From positions 1 through 64,000 of the forward strand of contig NZ_BAGK01000238.1 in NCBI RefSeq assembly GCF_000308795.1: 64,000 nt of DNA. The letters run 5' to 3'. Position 1 is the stretch's first letter; every line of letters begins with the position of its first letter. The notes beneath the pieces are model-generated. The model searched no databases. It saw nothing but the letters and a program-made list of their open reading frames with translations, and was not told where the DNA came from. Position numbers and translations under genes: made by a program. The stretch is from Nocardia thailandica NBRC 100428. GTDB taxonomy: Bacteria > Actinomycetota > Actinomycetes > Mycobacteriales > Mycobacteriaceae. Of this stretch, positions 32,263 through 40,811 are shown one piece after another.

Positions 32263-32350
32263 GACGACCACGGTAACCGGAGTCCGCGCCACGCCCGGAT
32301 CGGGAGGTTCGCCGAACCGGATCGCCGCGATACGGGTAGTTTCGACAGGC

Positions 32351-32893
32351 ATGACGGATCCGCGTTACCAGAACCGGCAGTACGAGCAGCAGCCGTACTC
32401 GGCGCAGCAGCAACCGGGTCAGCAGCAGTACCAGCCCTACGCCCCGCCGGAGCCCGAGAAACACATCAATCTCGGCAAGCTGTGGGCGGGTGGTTTCGGC
32501 ACCGCCGTCGTCGCCGCGCTGATCATCGTGGTCGGCGTCCTGCTGGTGCGCGGTGTCCTGCAGGTGGCGCTGCTCTCGCCGACCGGCACCGGCACCTACG
32601 GCACCATCTCGACCACGTCCTACGCCTTCTCCGGCGCCGTCGCGGCCCTCATGGCGACCGGCCTGCTCAACATCCTGCTGGCGGCCATGCCCAACCCGAT
32701 GCAGTTCTTCTACTGGATCACCGGCCTGGCCACCGCCGCCGCCGCGCTGCTCCCGCTGACGCTGATCGCCGACTGGGGGCCGAAGCTGGCCACCAGCGCG
32801 ATCAACCTGGTGGCCGGTCTGGCGATCATCACGATTCTCGGCTCGATCGGCGGCTCGGCGGTGGAATACACCCAGCCGTCGGAGTACCGCTGA
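32351..32893 (+). CDS. DUF6069-like four-helix membrane protein
   Basis: 180 aa. Residues 1-35 are Gln/Tyr/Pro-rich and probably disordered and cytoplasmic (YEQQPYSAQQQPGQQQYQ). Four hydrophobic segments follow (about 48-68, 82-108, 115-140, 150-172). The pattern matches small actinobacterial DUF6069 proteins of unknown role. TAGTTT lies 8 nt before the ATG and there is only a weak ribosome site. Confidence 0.75.
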   Translation: MTDPRYQNRQYEQQPYSAQQQPGQQQYQPYAPPEPEKHINLGKLWAGGFGTAVVAALIIVVGVLLVRGVLQVALLSPTGTGTYGTISTTSYAFSGAVAALMATGLLNILLAAMPNPMQFFYWITGLATAAAALLPLTLIADWGPKLATSAINLVAGLAIITILGSIGGSAVEYTQPSEYR

Positions 32894-32960
32894 GCGAACG
32901 TGTCGGGCGCCACGCCCACGCCGAGATGCCGGTTGCCCGCGCCGGGGTCAAAATGAACAA

Positions 32961-34301
32961 ATGACGAACCCCGGGTTCACCCCGACGCAGCTCGCGGCCC
33001 GCGCCGCCTACCTGCTGCGCGGCAACGACCTGGGCACGATGACCAGCGCCGCACCCCGCCTCTACCCGCACATGTGGAGCTGGGACGCGGCGTTCGTCGC
33101 GGTCGGGCTCGCGCCGCTCAGCGTCGAACGCGCGGTCATGGAGCTCGACACGCTGCTGTCGGCGCAGTGGAAGAACGGGATGATCCCGCACATCGTCTTC
33201 GCCAACGGGGTCGACGGGTACTTTCCCGGCCCCGCCCGCTGGGAGTGCCGCAGGCTCGCGGCCGACGCACCCGACGGCCCGGACACCTCCGGGATCACCC
33301 AGCCGCCCGTGCACGCCGTCGCCGTGCAGCGCATCCTCGACCACTCCCGCAGGCACGGGCGCACCACCCGCGCGGTGGCCGAGGAGTTCCTCAACCGCCG
33401 CTGGCCGGACCTGGTGCGCTGGCACCGCTGGCTGGCCAACGCCCGCGACCCGAAACAGAGCGGCCGGATCACCCTGTACCACGGGTGGGAGTCGGGCATG
33501 GACAACTCGCCGCGCTGGGACCGCGCCTACAAGAACGTCGTCCCCGGCGCGGACCTGCCCCCGTACCGCCGGGCCGACACCGCCATCGTCGCCGACCCCT
33601 CCCAGCGGCCGAGCGATCGCGAGTACGACCGCTACCTGTGGCTGGTCGAGCAGATGCGCCGCGCGAACTACGACGACTACGCCCTGGCCTCGGTGATGAG
33701 CTTCGCGGTGGAGGACGTCTTCGTCAGCGCGATCTTCGCGCTGTCGTGCGAGGTGCTCGCCGACATCGGCGAGGAGTACCGGCAACCGAACGCCGACGTC
33801 CGCGAACTGCACGAATGGGCGGCGCATTTCCGCGCGGGCGTGCTCGACACCACCGACAAACGCACCGGCGCCGCCCGCGACTTCGACGTCCGCGCCGAAC
33901 AGTGGATCAGCACCGAGACCCTGGCGATGTTCGCGCCGCTGCTGTGCGGCGGCCTGCCGCGGCAGACCGAACGCGCGCTGCTGCGCCTGTTCGACGGCCC
34001 GCGCTTCTGCGGGCACCCCGACCTGCGCTACGCCCTGCCGCCGTCGACCTCGCCGGTGTCCAAGGACTTCCGCCCGCGCGAGTACTGGCGCGGCCCCGTC
34101 TGGCCGGTCATGAGCTGGCTGTTCTCTTGGGTGTTCGCACACCGCGGCTGGGCCGAGCGCGCCCGCGCGTTGCGCGAGGAGGGCCTGCGCCAGGCCGCCG
34201 ACGGCGCCTTCGCCGAGTACTACGAACCCTTCACCGGCGAACCCCTCGGCAGCATGCAGCAGTCCTGGACCGCGGCGTCGGTACTCGACTGGCTCGGCTG
34301 A
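32961..34301 (+). CDS. ggh: Glucosylglycerate hydrolase (GH63-type)
   Basis: 446 aa. (alpha/alpha)6-barrel GH63 member matching mycobacterial GgH, which releases glucose and glycerate from glucosylglycerate, a solute stored under nitrogen or osmotic stress. Landmarks: RLYPHMWSWDAAF at 33-45, QWKNGMIPHIVF at 69-80, HGWESGMDNSPRWD with a catalytic-type Asp (D181), EYWRGPVWPVMSWL near 374-387, and a C-terminal EYYEPFTGEPLGSMQQSW region with acidic residues. The start overlaps a three-codon ORF (ATG AAC AAA TGA at 32953-32964). Glycerate kinase at 14269 could use the released glycerate. Confidence 0.88.
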   Translation: MTNPGFTPTQLAARAAYLLRGNDLGTMTSAAPRLYPHMWSWDAAFVAVGLAPLSVERAVMELDTLLSAQWKNGMIPHIVFANGVDGYFPGPARWECRRLAADAPDGPDTSGITQPPVHAVAVQRILDHSRRHGRTTRAVAEEFLNRRWPDLVRWHRWLANARDPKQSGRITLYHGWESGMDNSPRWDRAYKNVVPGADLPPYRRADTAIVADPSQRPSDREYDRYLWLVEQMRRANYDDYALASVMSFAVEDVFVSAIFALSCEVLADIGEEYRQPNADVRELHEWAAHFRAGVLDTTDKRTGAARDFDVRAEQWISTETLAMFAPLLCGGLPRQTERALLRLFDGPRFCGHPDLRYALPPSTSPVSKDFRPREYWRGPVWPVMSWLFSWVFAHRGWAERARALREEGLRQAADGAFAEYYEPFTGEPLGSMQQSWTAASVLDWLG

Positions 34302-34347
34302 CCGCCCCCACTATCAGCCCGTCCCCACCACCCCATCACTACGTCCG

Positions 34348-34475
34348 CCCGCCGGGCCAGCATGTGCGCCCGGGCCACCACGTCCGGGGCCCAACCGGGC
34401 CACCACGTCCGGCCCCAACCGGGCCACCACGTCCGGCCCACCCGGACCACCACGTCCGGGCCGCGACCGGGCCAC
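34348..34475. repeat. About five imperfect copies of a 23-25-bp tandem repeat
   Basis: The unit contains CCGGGCCACCACGTCCGG followed by a variable GGCCCAAC-type linker. Copies begin near 34348 (diverged), 34370, 34395, 34419 and 34442, with a partial copy to 34475. The repeat core ACGT is flanked by GC. It is not CRISPR: units abut without unique spacers. It is a candidate minisatellite (VNTR). Confidence 0.75.
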
Positions 34476-34511
34476 CCGAAGGCCGACCTCGAGGAGGCCC
34501 CGTCGCGGCCC

Positions 34512-34579
34512 GGCCCGTCGGTCGGGGTACCGAGACCATGCGCCGCAGGCGCGAGTATCGGTACGCCGACCGACGGGCC
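34512..34579. terminator. 68-nt nested palindrome between convergent ggh and phoX
   Basis: GGCCCGTCGGTCGG-G-GTACCGA pairs with TCGGTAC-G-CCGACCGACGGGCC (arms 34512-34533 and 34558-34579, one mismatch), enclosing a second hairpin GCGCC-gca-GGCGC (34540-34552). Its position between two stop codons suggests a bidirectional terminator, though it could be a mobile-repeat remnant. Confidence 0.5.
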
Positions 34580-34651
34580 ACCAGGGGGCCGCGACCCGCG
34601 GCGCCCGCGGCGCCAAAGTCACAGCCGCGCCGCCGAAGTCACCCCCCACAC

Positions 34652-36715
34652 TCACATCCCGATGCGACCGCCCGCCTTCTTCCAGACGGCGACGACCGAG
34701 GGGCGCGGCTGCGCGTCGCCGCCGTCGGGCCAGTGCGAGAGGGGGTTCTCGGGGGTCGCGTCGTCGGCCTCGCCGGGATGCTGGACGCACACCATGACGC
34801 GCTGTTCGGTGACGATCGGGCCGCAGGTCTCCGCGCCGCGCGGCACGGTGAGGAACTGCTTGGTCTCGCCGCGGTCGGGGCCGTCCAGGACGACGGAGAA
34901 GAGGCCGTCGTTGGTCTTGAGGGCGTTGCCGTCGGTGGAGATCCACAGGTTGCCGTACGGGTCGAAGGCCAGGTTGTCCGGGCAGGAGATCGGGCTGACC
35001 TTGTTCTTGTCGAAGCCGGCGAAGTAGGTGTCGGCCGCCTTGGGGTCGCCGCAGACCAGGAGCAGCGACCAGGTGAAGTCGGTGCCGGTGTGGTCGTCGA
35101 CGATCTCGAGGACCTGGCCGTTCTTGTTGAGCTTGCGCGGGTTGGCCTCGTCGACACCGGGCTTGCCCTCGGCGGCGCGGTTGTCGTTGTTGGTCAGCGC
35201 GACGTAGACCTTGCCGGTGTAGGGGTTGGCCTCGAAGTCCTCGGGGCGGTCCATCTTGGTGGCGCCGACCTTGTCGGCGGCGAGGCGGGTGAACACCGCG
35301 ACCTCGCTGGCCGACATGCCGTCGACCAGGGACTCGGCCTTGCCGTCGCCGTTGCTCTTCAGCAGCGGGATCCACTGGCCCTTGCCGGTGAAGCCCTTGT
35401 CGGAGGGGACGTTTCCGCTGCCGTCGATCTTGTCGGCGTGGTCGCCGGTGAGCTTGGCGACGTAGAGGGTGCCTGCGTCGAGGATGGTCATGTTGTCGCG
35501 GCGGGCGGCGGCGCCGGTGCCGGACTTGATCTTCTTCGACGAGACGAACTTGTACATGTAGTCGAACTTCTCGTCGTCACCGGTGTAGGAGACGACGTCG
35601 CCGTTCTTCGTCACGTAGATGGTGGCGCCCTCGTGCTTGAGGCGACCCATCGCGGAGTGCTTGATCGGGGTCGAGGCGGGGTCCCACGGGTCGATCTCGA
35701 CGACGTAGCCGAAGCGGTTGGCCTCGTTGGGTTCCTGCGCGAGGTCGAAGCGCTTGTCGGTGCGTTCCCACTGGTTGGCGGTGCCGCCCTTGGCGAACCC
35801 GTAGCGCTTGAGGCGGCCCGCGGGGTCGGCGGCCTTGTCGACGTTGGCGAAGTAGCCGTTGAAGTTCTCCTCGCCGGAGAGCACGGTGCCCCAGGGGGTC
35901 ACGCCGCCCGCGCAGTTGGCGAAGGTGCCGCGCACCTTGGTGCCCGTGGGGTCGGCGCCGGTGATCACGTAGCCCGAGCCTGCGGCGGGGCCGGTGAGCG
36001 TGAACTCGGTGGTGGCGGTGATGCGGCGGTTGTACTTGCCGAAGACCGGGGTCAGCTTGCCCGAGCCCGGCTCGCCCTTGACCTCGACGACGGTGAGCCC
36101 GTGGGCGGCCTTGGTGATCTCGATCTGCTCGTCGGTGGGCTTGGCCTTGTCGTAGCCGCGGAACATGTGCGGGCCGGTGGTGTACTCGTGGTTGACCACC
36201 AGCAGGTAGGAGTTGGCCTGGCCCTCGATCGGCAGCAGGGCGGCGAAGTCGTTGTTGTAGCCGAACTGCTTGGCCTGGGCGGCGGCGGTCTGCTTCTCGA
36301 AGTCGAAGGCGGGCGCGTCGGCGAACAGCGGGTCGCCCCAGCGGATCACGACGCCCTGCTCGTAGCCGTCGGGGACGACGACGGCGTCCTCCTTGTTCGG
36401 CGCGACGGCGGTGAAGCCGGTGCCCGTTCCGGGCGTGCCCGCCGGGGTCGGGGCGGGGCCCGCGGTCTCGGCGCTGTCGTCACCGCCGCAGGCGGCGAGC
36501 GCGCTCGCGGCGCCGACGGCGAGGACGGCGGCCGCGCCGCCCTTGATCAGGCCGCGACGGTTGAGCCCGGCGACGATGTCACCGAAGTACTCGCCTCCCG
36601 AGGTGTTCGGCGGCTCGTGGAAACACGCGTTGGCGCACTTGTATTCGCAGGTCACTGCGGCGCGTGCGGACTGGCCGTCGTGCTTGACGAACAGGGCGAG
36701 CGGGCTGATGCTCAC
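34652..36715 (-). CDS. phoX: PhoX-family alkaline phosphatase, Tat-exported
   Basis: 687 aa from a GTG at 36715 with AGGAG 5 nt upstream. PhoX enzymes are calcium- and iron-dependent secreted phosphatases. A twin-arginine region NRRGLIKGG lies at about 52-60, followed by an Ala-rich h-region and C84, so Tat export with a possible lipid anchor is likely; the longer leader before it (CEYKCANACFHEPPNTS) is typical of actinobacterial PhoX. The mature part has PhoX segments such as VVNHEYTT, GGVTPWGTVLSGEENF, RFGYVVEIDPWDP, and HEGATIYV. It supplies phosphate outside the cell. A Pho box was not identified. Confidence 0.92.
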   Translation of the reverse strand: MSISPLALFVKHDGQSARAAVTCEYKCANACFHEPPNTSGGEYFGDIVAGLNRRGLIKGGAAAVLAVGAASALAACGGDDSAETAGPAPTPAGTPGTGTGFTAVAPNKEDAVVVPDGYEQGVVIRWGDPLFADAPAFDFEKQTAAAQAKQFGYNNDFAALLPIEGQANSYLLVVNHEYTTGPHMFRGYDKAKPTDEQIEITKAAHGLTVVEVKGEPGSGKLTPVFGKYNRRITATTEFTLTGPAAGSGYVITGADPTGTKVRGTFANCAGGVTPWGTVLSGEENFNGYFANVDKAADPAGRLKRYGFAKGGTANQWERTDKRFDLAQEPNEANRFGYVVEIDPWDPASTPIKHSAMGRLKHEGATIYVTKNGDVVSYTGDDEKFDYMYKFVSSKKIKSGTGAAARRDNMTILDAGTLYVAKLTGDHADKIDGSGNVPSDKGFTGKGQWIPLLKSNGDGKAESLVDGMSASEVAVFTRLAADKVGATKMDRPEDFEANPYTGKVYVALTNNDNRAAEGKPGVDEANPRKLNKNGQVLEIVDDHTGTDFTWSLLLVCGDPKAADTYFAGFDKNKVSPISCPDNLAFDPYGNLWISTDGNALKTNDGLFSVVLDGPDRGETKQFLTVPRGAETCGPIVTEQRVMVCVQHPGEADDATPENPLSHWPDGGDAQPRPSVVAVWKKAGGRIGM

Positions 36716-36819
36716 GGCGACTCCTGGGTAGATCGGACGTGGGCACGGTAAGCAGCGCAGGAAAGCCACGGGGAACACGTAGATGAACACCTGACCAAAA
36801 CTCGTCCGGGAACGACGCC

Positions 36820-36856
36820 GAGCGCGGCATCCGGCCGGTCACCGGATGCCGCGCTC
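36820..36856. terminator. Terminator hairpin after the 36870-37682 gene
   Basis: 15-bp perfect stem (36820-36834 with 36842-36856, GAGCGCGGCATCCGG) and a 7-nt loop, 14 bp beyond the stop on the minus strand. Confidence 0.7.
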
Positions 36857-36869
36857 GCGGGTGGGGTCC

Positions 36870-37682
36870 TCAGGCGTTGACCGGGAGGGACAGCACCACC
36901 TCCTGTTCGCGGCCGGGCAGGTAGTGCACCTGGACGATCCGGCCGACCTGCACGTGACCGATCGCGGTCGGGGGCAGGAACTTCTCCACGCTGGTCTCGA
37001 AGGTGCCGCCGTTGTCGCGGGTGACCACGAGGCCGAGCCGGATCTTGGTGTAGCCGCCGCGGATCTCCCCGGGCACGTCGAGCGTGCGGACCACGGCCTG
37101 GGCGACGACGCCGCGCTCGGCGATGTCGAGCTTGTCGCGGGTGGTGACGCCCTTGCGGATCATGGACTCGTTCATGGCCGCCTGAACCGCCCGCTGGTCG
37201 CCGGACCGGTCGACCTGCACCCGATCGGTGCGGCCCGGCACGTACCGGACCGGCAGCACGACGCCCGGCCGCAGCAGGGCCAGCTCGGTCAGGGGCACGA
37301 TCAGTTTGGCGTGCGAGTCGAAGACCTTCCCGTCGGCGCCCTCGACGCTGAAGTCGATCCGCACCTGCGGCTGGTCGTTGATGGTGATGCCGGTCTGCCG
37401 GACCGTCTTCACGGTGCCGATCCCGATCCGGCCCTCCCGGAACTCGCCGGTGTTCTGGCCGGTGAACGCGGCCACCAGTCCTTCGCCGAGGCCGCGGCCG
37501 GTGAAGGCGAAGGCCATCGGCACCAGGGTCAGCGCCATGATCGGCAGGGCCATCTGCGGGCCGAGCCAGGCCAGGGTGGTGCCGGTCCACGGGTCGGGGG
37601 TGTAGGTGAGGCCGTAGTAGAGGTAGTAGCCGAAGGCGAAGAGGCCGAACGCGACCGCGGCCGCACGGATCGTGGTGGTCAT
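36870..37682 (-). CDS. Membrane protein of unknown function
   Basis: 270 aa. Two N-terminal hydrophobic segments (about 5-25 and 38-60) and a long soluble C-terminal part with two repeats of similar beta-rich segments: VRIDFSVEGADGKVFDSHAKLIVPL (first 15 or so residues near 106) and IRLGLVVTRDNGGTFETSVEKFLPP. The duplicated segments each end in a PG-rich VRYVPGR/VHYLPGR turn, like the C-terminal part of DUF3592-type domains. A strong AAGGAG 6 nt before the ATG. Its function is not recognised. Confidence 0.7.
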   Translation of the reverse strand: MTTTIRAAAVAFGLFAFGYYLYYGLTYTPDPWTGTTLAWLGPQMALPIMALTLVPMAFAFTGRGLGEGLVAAFTGQNTGEFREGRIGIGTVKTVRQTGITINDQPQVRIDFSVEGADGKVFDSHAKLIVPLTELALLRPGVVLPVRYVPGRTDRVQVDRSGDQRAVQAAMNESMIRKGVTTRDKLDIAERGVVAQAVVRTLDVPGEIRGGYTKIRLGLVVTRDNGGTFETSVEKFLPPTAIGHVQVGRIVQVHYLPGREQEVVLSLPVNA

Positions 37683-37741
37683 GATGTGCTCCTTGGGGAA
37701 AGGTCGGGGGGATTCGTGGGTCGCGGTGTTCGACTGAGCGG

Positions 37742-37769
37742 GCGCCCGGCGAGGTGGTTCGCCGGGCGC
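37742..37769. terminator. Terminator hairpin after the LpqH-like gene
   Basis: GCGCCCGGCGA / TCGCCGGGCGC, an 11-bp stem around GGTGGT, beginning 7 bp beyond the stop codon on the minus strand. Confidence 0.7.
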
Positions 37770-37775
37770 GGCCGA

Positions 37776-38297
37776 TCAGGAGCCGACGACCTCGCGGCAG
37801 GCGAAGGTGATGTCGAAGGTGCTGGTGGACGGGCCCGCGAGCGGGTTGGTCAGGTCGACGCCGCCGACGCCCTCGCCGGTGATGCGGTAGGTGTTGCCGT
37901 CCTTGGTGAGCTTGGCCGAGCCGCCGGGCTGCCCGTTGCCGTAGCCGACCGCGTAGGGCAGGCCGTTCGCGCCGCCCTGGCTGCCCGCGATGCCGACGGC
38001 CTGGACGGTGTCGCCGGCGACGGTCGCGCTGACCGCGAGGTTGCCGTAGGTGGCGTTCGCGGCGTCGGTGAGCGCCAGCGCCAGGGTGCCCGCCTGCTTG
38101 GCGCAGGTGGTGTCGAACGTGGCGGTCAGGGCCTTGCCGTCGACCGAGGCGGAGGACTTGCCGCCCGCCGGGGCGGCCGGGGCGGCGGAGCCGGGGGTGG
38201 ACGGGGTGGCCGAGCCACCGTTGTCGCCGCAGCCGGTGACCAGCAGGGCGGTGGTGGCAGCGGCGGCGGAGAGGGCGGCGATCAGCTTGGCGTTCAT
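37776..38297 (-). CDS. LpqH-family (19 kDa antigen-type) lipoprotein
   Basis: 173 aa. Signal peptide with lipobox LLVTGC and lipidated C23, a Gly/Ser/Pro linker (about 25-50), then the LpqH-like core with two conserved Cys (C64-region FDTTCAKQ and C-terminal ITFACREVVGS) that can form a disulphide. LpqH lipoproteins are surface-exposed, immunogenic and restricted to mycolic-acid bacteria. AAGGAA lies 5 nt before the ATG. It is divergent from the CHAT cassette. Confidence 0.88.
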   Translation of the reverse strand: MNAKLIAALSAAAATTALLVTGCGDNGGSATPSTPGSAAPAAPAGGKSSASVDGKALTATFDTTCAKQAGTLALALTDAANATYGNLAVSATVAGDTVQAVGIAGSQGGANGLPYAVGYGNGQPGGSAKLTKDGNTYRITGEGVGGVDLTNPLAGPSTSTFDITFACREVVGS

Positions 38298-38354
38298 GGT
38301 GTTTCCTTCTTCTCTGGCGAGGAGTGGGCCGGTGTTCCGGCCCGTTGAGAGAAA

Positions 38355-38378
38355 GGTAGGAATCTTCCGCCGCCTACC
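38355..38378. promoter_or_regulatory. Inverted repeat GGTAGG-N12-CCTACC
   Basis: Perfect 6-bp arms in the 133-bp divergent gap between the LpqH-like gene and the CHAT cassette. Candidate operator; the cassette itself encodes no obvious DNA-binding protein. Confidence 0.3.
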
Positions 38379-38418
38379 GATCTCGAGTTTGCGCGTGCGC
38401 TCGGCACGGAAACCTCGT

Positions 38419-38424
38419 TAACCT
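38419..38424 (+). promoter_or_regulatory. -10 of the CHAT cassette
   Basis: TAACCT, 6 nt before the ATG at 38431, which has no ribosome site. This fits a leaderless cassette transcript; the -35 is weak. Confidence 0.4.
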
Positions 38425-38430
38425 GCTCGT

Positions 38431-39744
38431 ATGCGAAGACCCCGCGCCATGGTGCTCGACGAGGTGTGGCGCGGGCTCGACGGTGTCGAGGCCCTGTCCG
38501 GCGCCGGTGGCGGCCCCCTGCGCCGCACGGTGAAGCTGATCCTCGACCCGCTGGTCATCCGGCCGGTGCAGCATCCGAGCTGCGCGGGCGCGCTGCTGAC
38601 CGCCGACGGGATCACCCTGCTCACCTCGCTCGTGCACGCCCAGGGCGACGCGCTCCGGCACTGCGCCGCGTGGTTCACGGTGCTCAAGCAGGTCCGCCGG
38701 AAGCTGCGGATCACCGAGGGCAACGCGCAGGACCTCTACTTCCAGCGCTGTTTCGAGCTGGCGACCGTGTGCGGCGCCCCGGACGAGCGCGGCCCGGCCA
38801 CCGCCGAGGCGACCCTGCGCGAGATCCACGGCAGCACCGGCGGACGGACGACCCAGGCGCTGAAGGCCCACGTCACCGATCCCGGCCGGGCGGCGGCGCT
38901 GAACGAACTGCTCGACCTCGCCTGGGGCCGCAGGCCCGCGGCGACCTACGGTGCCCGGGACCGCGCGGCCGAACTCGGCGCGCTGCTCGACGCGTGCGCG
39001 CTGACCCGCGACGGCGCCGACGAGGGGCCCGTCTTCGACGATCTGCTCGCCGGGCGGGTCGGCACCCATCGCGGCGTCGCGCTGTGGGGCGTCCACACCG
39101 AGGGCGGCGCGGACGAGCTCGGCCTCACGGTCCACCGGTGCCCGCGGCGACCGGACCTCGGGGCGTCGGCGTCCACCGCGGCGCTGGGGCTGCCGTTCGA
39201 CCGCACCGTCTACGAGCGCATCTTCACCGTCCTGCAGGGCGGCACCGATCGCAGCGACCTGCCGGAGATCCCGGAGCTCGTGAGCCGCGAGATCTCCCGC
39301 AGCTGCGCGCCCTGGGGCCTGCTCGACGAATCGCTGCGGCTCGCCGCCGCCGCGGGCAGCGAACTCGCCCTCGGTCTTTCGCCGTTCGGCCGCGACCAGC
39401 CCGCGGGCGGGTCACCGGCGCACGACATCGTCAACAGCCGCTGGCGCCGCGAGGCCTACGTGCTACAGGCCCGCCGCTACAGCGTGCACGTCGCGGGGGA
39501 CACGAGCCCGCTGACCCTGATCGCCACCGAGCTGCACACCCCGTGGCGGCCGTACCTGCGCCGCCTCTGGGTCCGCCTGCACGGCCGCGACGTGCGCGAA
39601 TTCGCCGTCTACGACACCGCGGAGCTGTGGGATCTGCTCGACGGCGTGGCGCGATCGGTGATCCTCGATCATCGCGCCCGGGTGAAGCAGGCGCTCAGCG
39701 CGCCCGTCGCCGAGGCCCCCGAACTGGAAGCGAGGGCAGGCTGA
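38431..39744 (+). CDS. CHAT cassette protein 1, unrecognised
   Basis: 437 aa, soluble, no signal peptide or membrane helix. The N-terminal third contains two conserved-looking helical segments around LHTPWRPYLRRLWVRLHGRDVREFAVYDTAEL near the C-terminus and HCAAWFTVLKQVRRKLRIT near 75-93. The C-terminal 80 residues (VLQARRYSVHVAGDTS, then VRLHGRDVREFAVYD) look beta-rich. I recognise no catalytic motif. Its stop overlaps the next start (TGATG), so it is translated together with proteins 2-4. A role as target, sensor or adaptor of the CHAT peptidase is inference. Confidence 0.65.
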   Translation: MRRPRAMVLDEVWRGLDGVEALSGAGGGPLRRTVKLILDPLVIRPVQHPSCAGALLTADGITLLTSLVHAQGDALRHCAAWFTVLKQVRRKLRITEGNAQDLYFQRCFELATVCGAPDERGPATAEATLREIHGSTGGRTTQALKAHVTDPGRAAALNELLDLAWGRRPAATYGARDRAAELGALLDACALTRDGADEGPVFDDLLAGRVGTHRGVALWGVHTEGGADELGLTVHRCPRRPDLGASASTAALGLPFDRTVYERIFTVLQGGTDRSDLPEIPELVSREISRSCAPWGLLDESLRLAAAAGSELALGLSPFGRDQPAGGSPAHDIVNSRWRREAYVLQARRYSVHVAGDTSPLTLIATELHTPWRPYLRRLWVRLHGRDVREFAVYDTAELWDLLDGVARSVILDHRARVKQALSAPVAEAPELEARAG

Positions 39745-40775
39745 TGACCACGGTGCGGATGAGCCACGGCCCAGACGGGACGCTCGTGGTCGCGCCGCCG
39801 GGCGCGCCGCTGACGACCGACGACCGGCCCGGGCTCGACGTGCTCGTCCTCGAGGTCGCCGGCGGCCATCTCGGCTGGAGTCTGCTCGCCGGGCAACGGA
39901 TTCCGGGCGCGGTGCTCGACGACGCGGACGCGGCGCAGGAGTGGCTGTGGGCCGTCTTCGGCGAGAACGTCGCCCTCGCGGTCGCGGACTTCGACGGGAC
40001 GCCCGCCGAGTGGACCGCCGAACCCGCACGGCCCGAACTGGTCTCGTCGCTGTGGCGGCTGGCCTACGCCCAGTGGGCGGCGCGCTGGTGGCCCGCCTCC
40101 ACCCTGGACGGCATCGCCGCGCTCGATCGGGACGTGCTCGCCGGCGAGATCGGCACGCTGGCCGTGACGTGCGAGTCGGTGGTCGACGGCGCCGACGCGC
40201 CGGGCGACCGCGACTTCGACCGCGCCGAGGACGGCCACCACGCCGAATCCCGGCCGCGCGCCGAGGATTACGCGCTGGCGGCGGACGGTCCCGCCGCGCC
40301 GCCGGGGCTGGTGCTCGCGCGCGGCAGCACCGGCTGGGACTGGCGGACGTGCCCGCCCGGCGTGCTCGACGCCTCCGAACACGCCGTCTCCTGGCAGGCC
40401 CTGCGCGACGCGGGCCGCACCACCGTGTGGGTCAGCGCCGTGGCCGCGCCCGACGCGAGCGGCGCGCTGCCGGATCATCTGCACCCGCACGCCGTCGTCG
40501 AGCTCGGCGGCCTCCGCACCGACTGTGTCCTGCGCAGGCGCGCGGACAGCTGGACCGGCGAGGTCGTCGTCGACACCGCCGCCGACCCGCGCCCCACCGT
40601 GACGGTGTTCGTCCCGGGAGTCGGTGCCGGGCAACCGGATACCGACCTCGCCGCCCGTGACCTGCTGCGCCGCTACGCCAGGGACCGGCTCGCCGCGGTG
40701 TCCTCGGGCGCCGCGCCCGACCCGCGGCCGCTGCGCGCCGAGGTCCTCGCCGCCGAGTCGGATACGGACTTCTGA
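39744..40775 (+). CDS. CHAT cassette protein 2, unrecognised Trp-rich protein
   Basis: 343 aa, soluble. It is unusually rich in Trp for this genome: EWLWAVFGENVALAV, LWRLAYAQWAARWWPAS and GWDWRTCPPGVLD stand out. An acidic, His-containing middle segment (GDRDFDRAEDGHHAESRPRAED) may be a flexible linker between an N-terminal half and a beta-rich C-terminal half. No known domain recognised. Starts in TGATG overlap with protein 1 and ends 36 bp before the TPR gene. It could be a substrate with a cleavable linker, a hypothesis only. Confidence 0.65.
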   Translation: MTTVRMSHGPDGTLVVAPPGAPLTTDDRPGLDVLVLEVAGGHLGWSLLAGQRIPGAVLDDADAAQEWLWAVFGENVALAVADFDGTPAEWTAEPARPELVSSLWRLAYAQWAARWWPASTLDGIAALDRDVLAGEIGTLAVTCESVVDGADAPGDRDFDRAEDGHHAESRPRAEDYALAADGPAAPPGLVLARGSTGWDWRTCPPGVLDASEHAVSWQALRDAGRTTVWVSAVAAPDASGALPDHLHPHAVVELGGLRTDCVLRRRADSWTGEVVVDTAADPRPTVTVFVPGVGAGQPDTDLAARDLLRRYARDRLAAVSSGAAPDPRPLRAEVLAAESDTDF

Positions 40776-40811
40776 CATGGGGAACGGGCACGACGCGGGC
40801 GGGCGGGCGCC

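Larger units (their letters stand above)
34302..34651. other. Intergenic region with tandem and inverted repeats
   Basis: 350 bp between the convergent ggh and phoX genes. It has no supported gene. It holds a tandem repeat (34348-34475) and a long imperfect palindrome (34512-34579), both described separately. Confidence 0.6.

Noticed and set aside
34220..34453. Minus-strand ORF with repeated Trp-containing segments over the tandem repeats
   Set aside because: It arises from the tandem repeat and runs into ggh; no ribosome site.
34348..34475. CRISPR array
   Set aside because: The repeat units touch each other and no unique spacers or cas genes are present.
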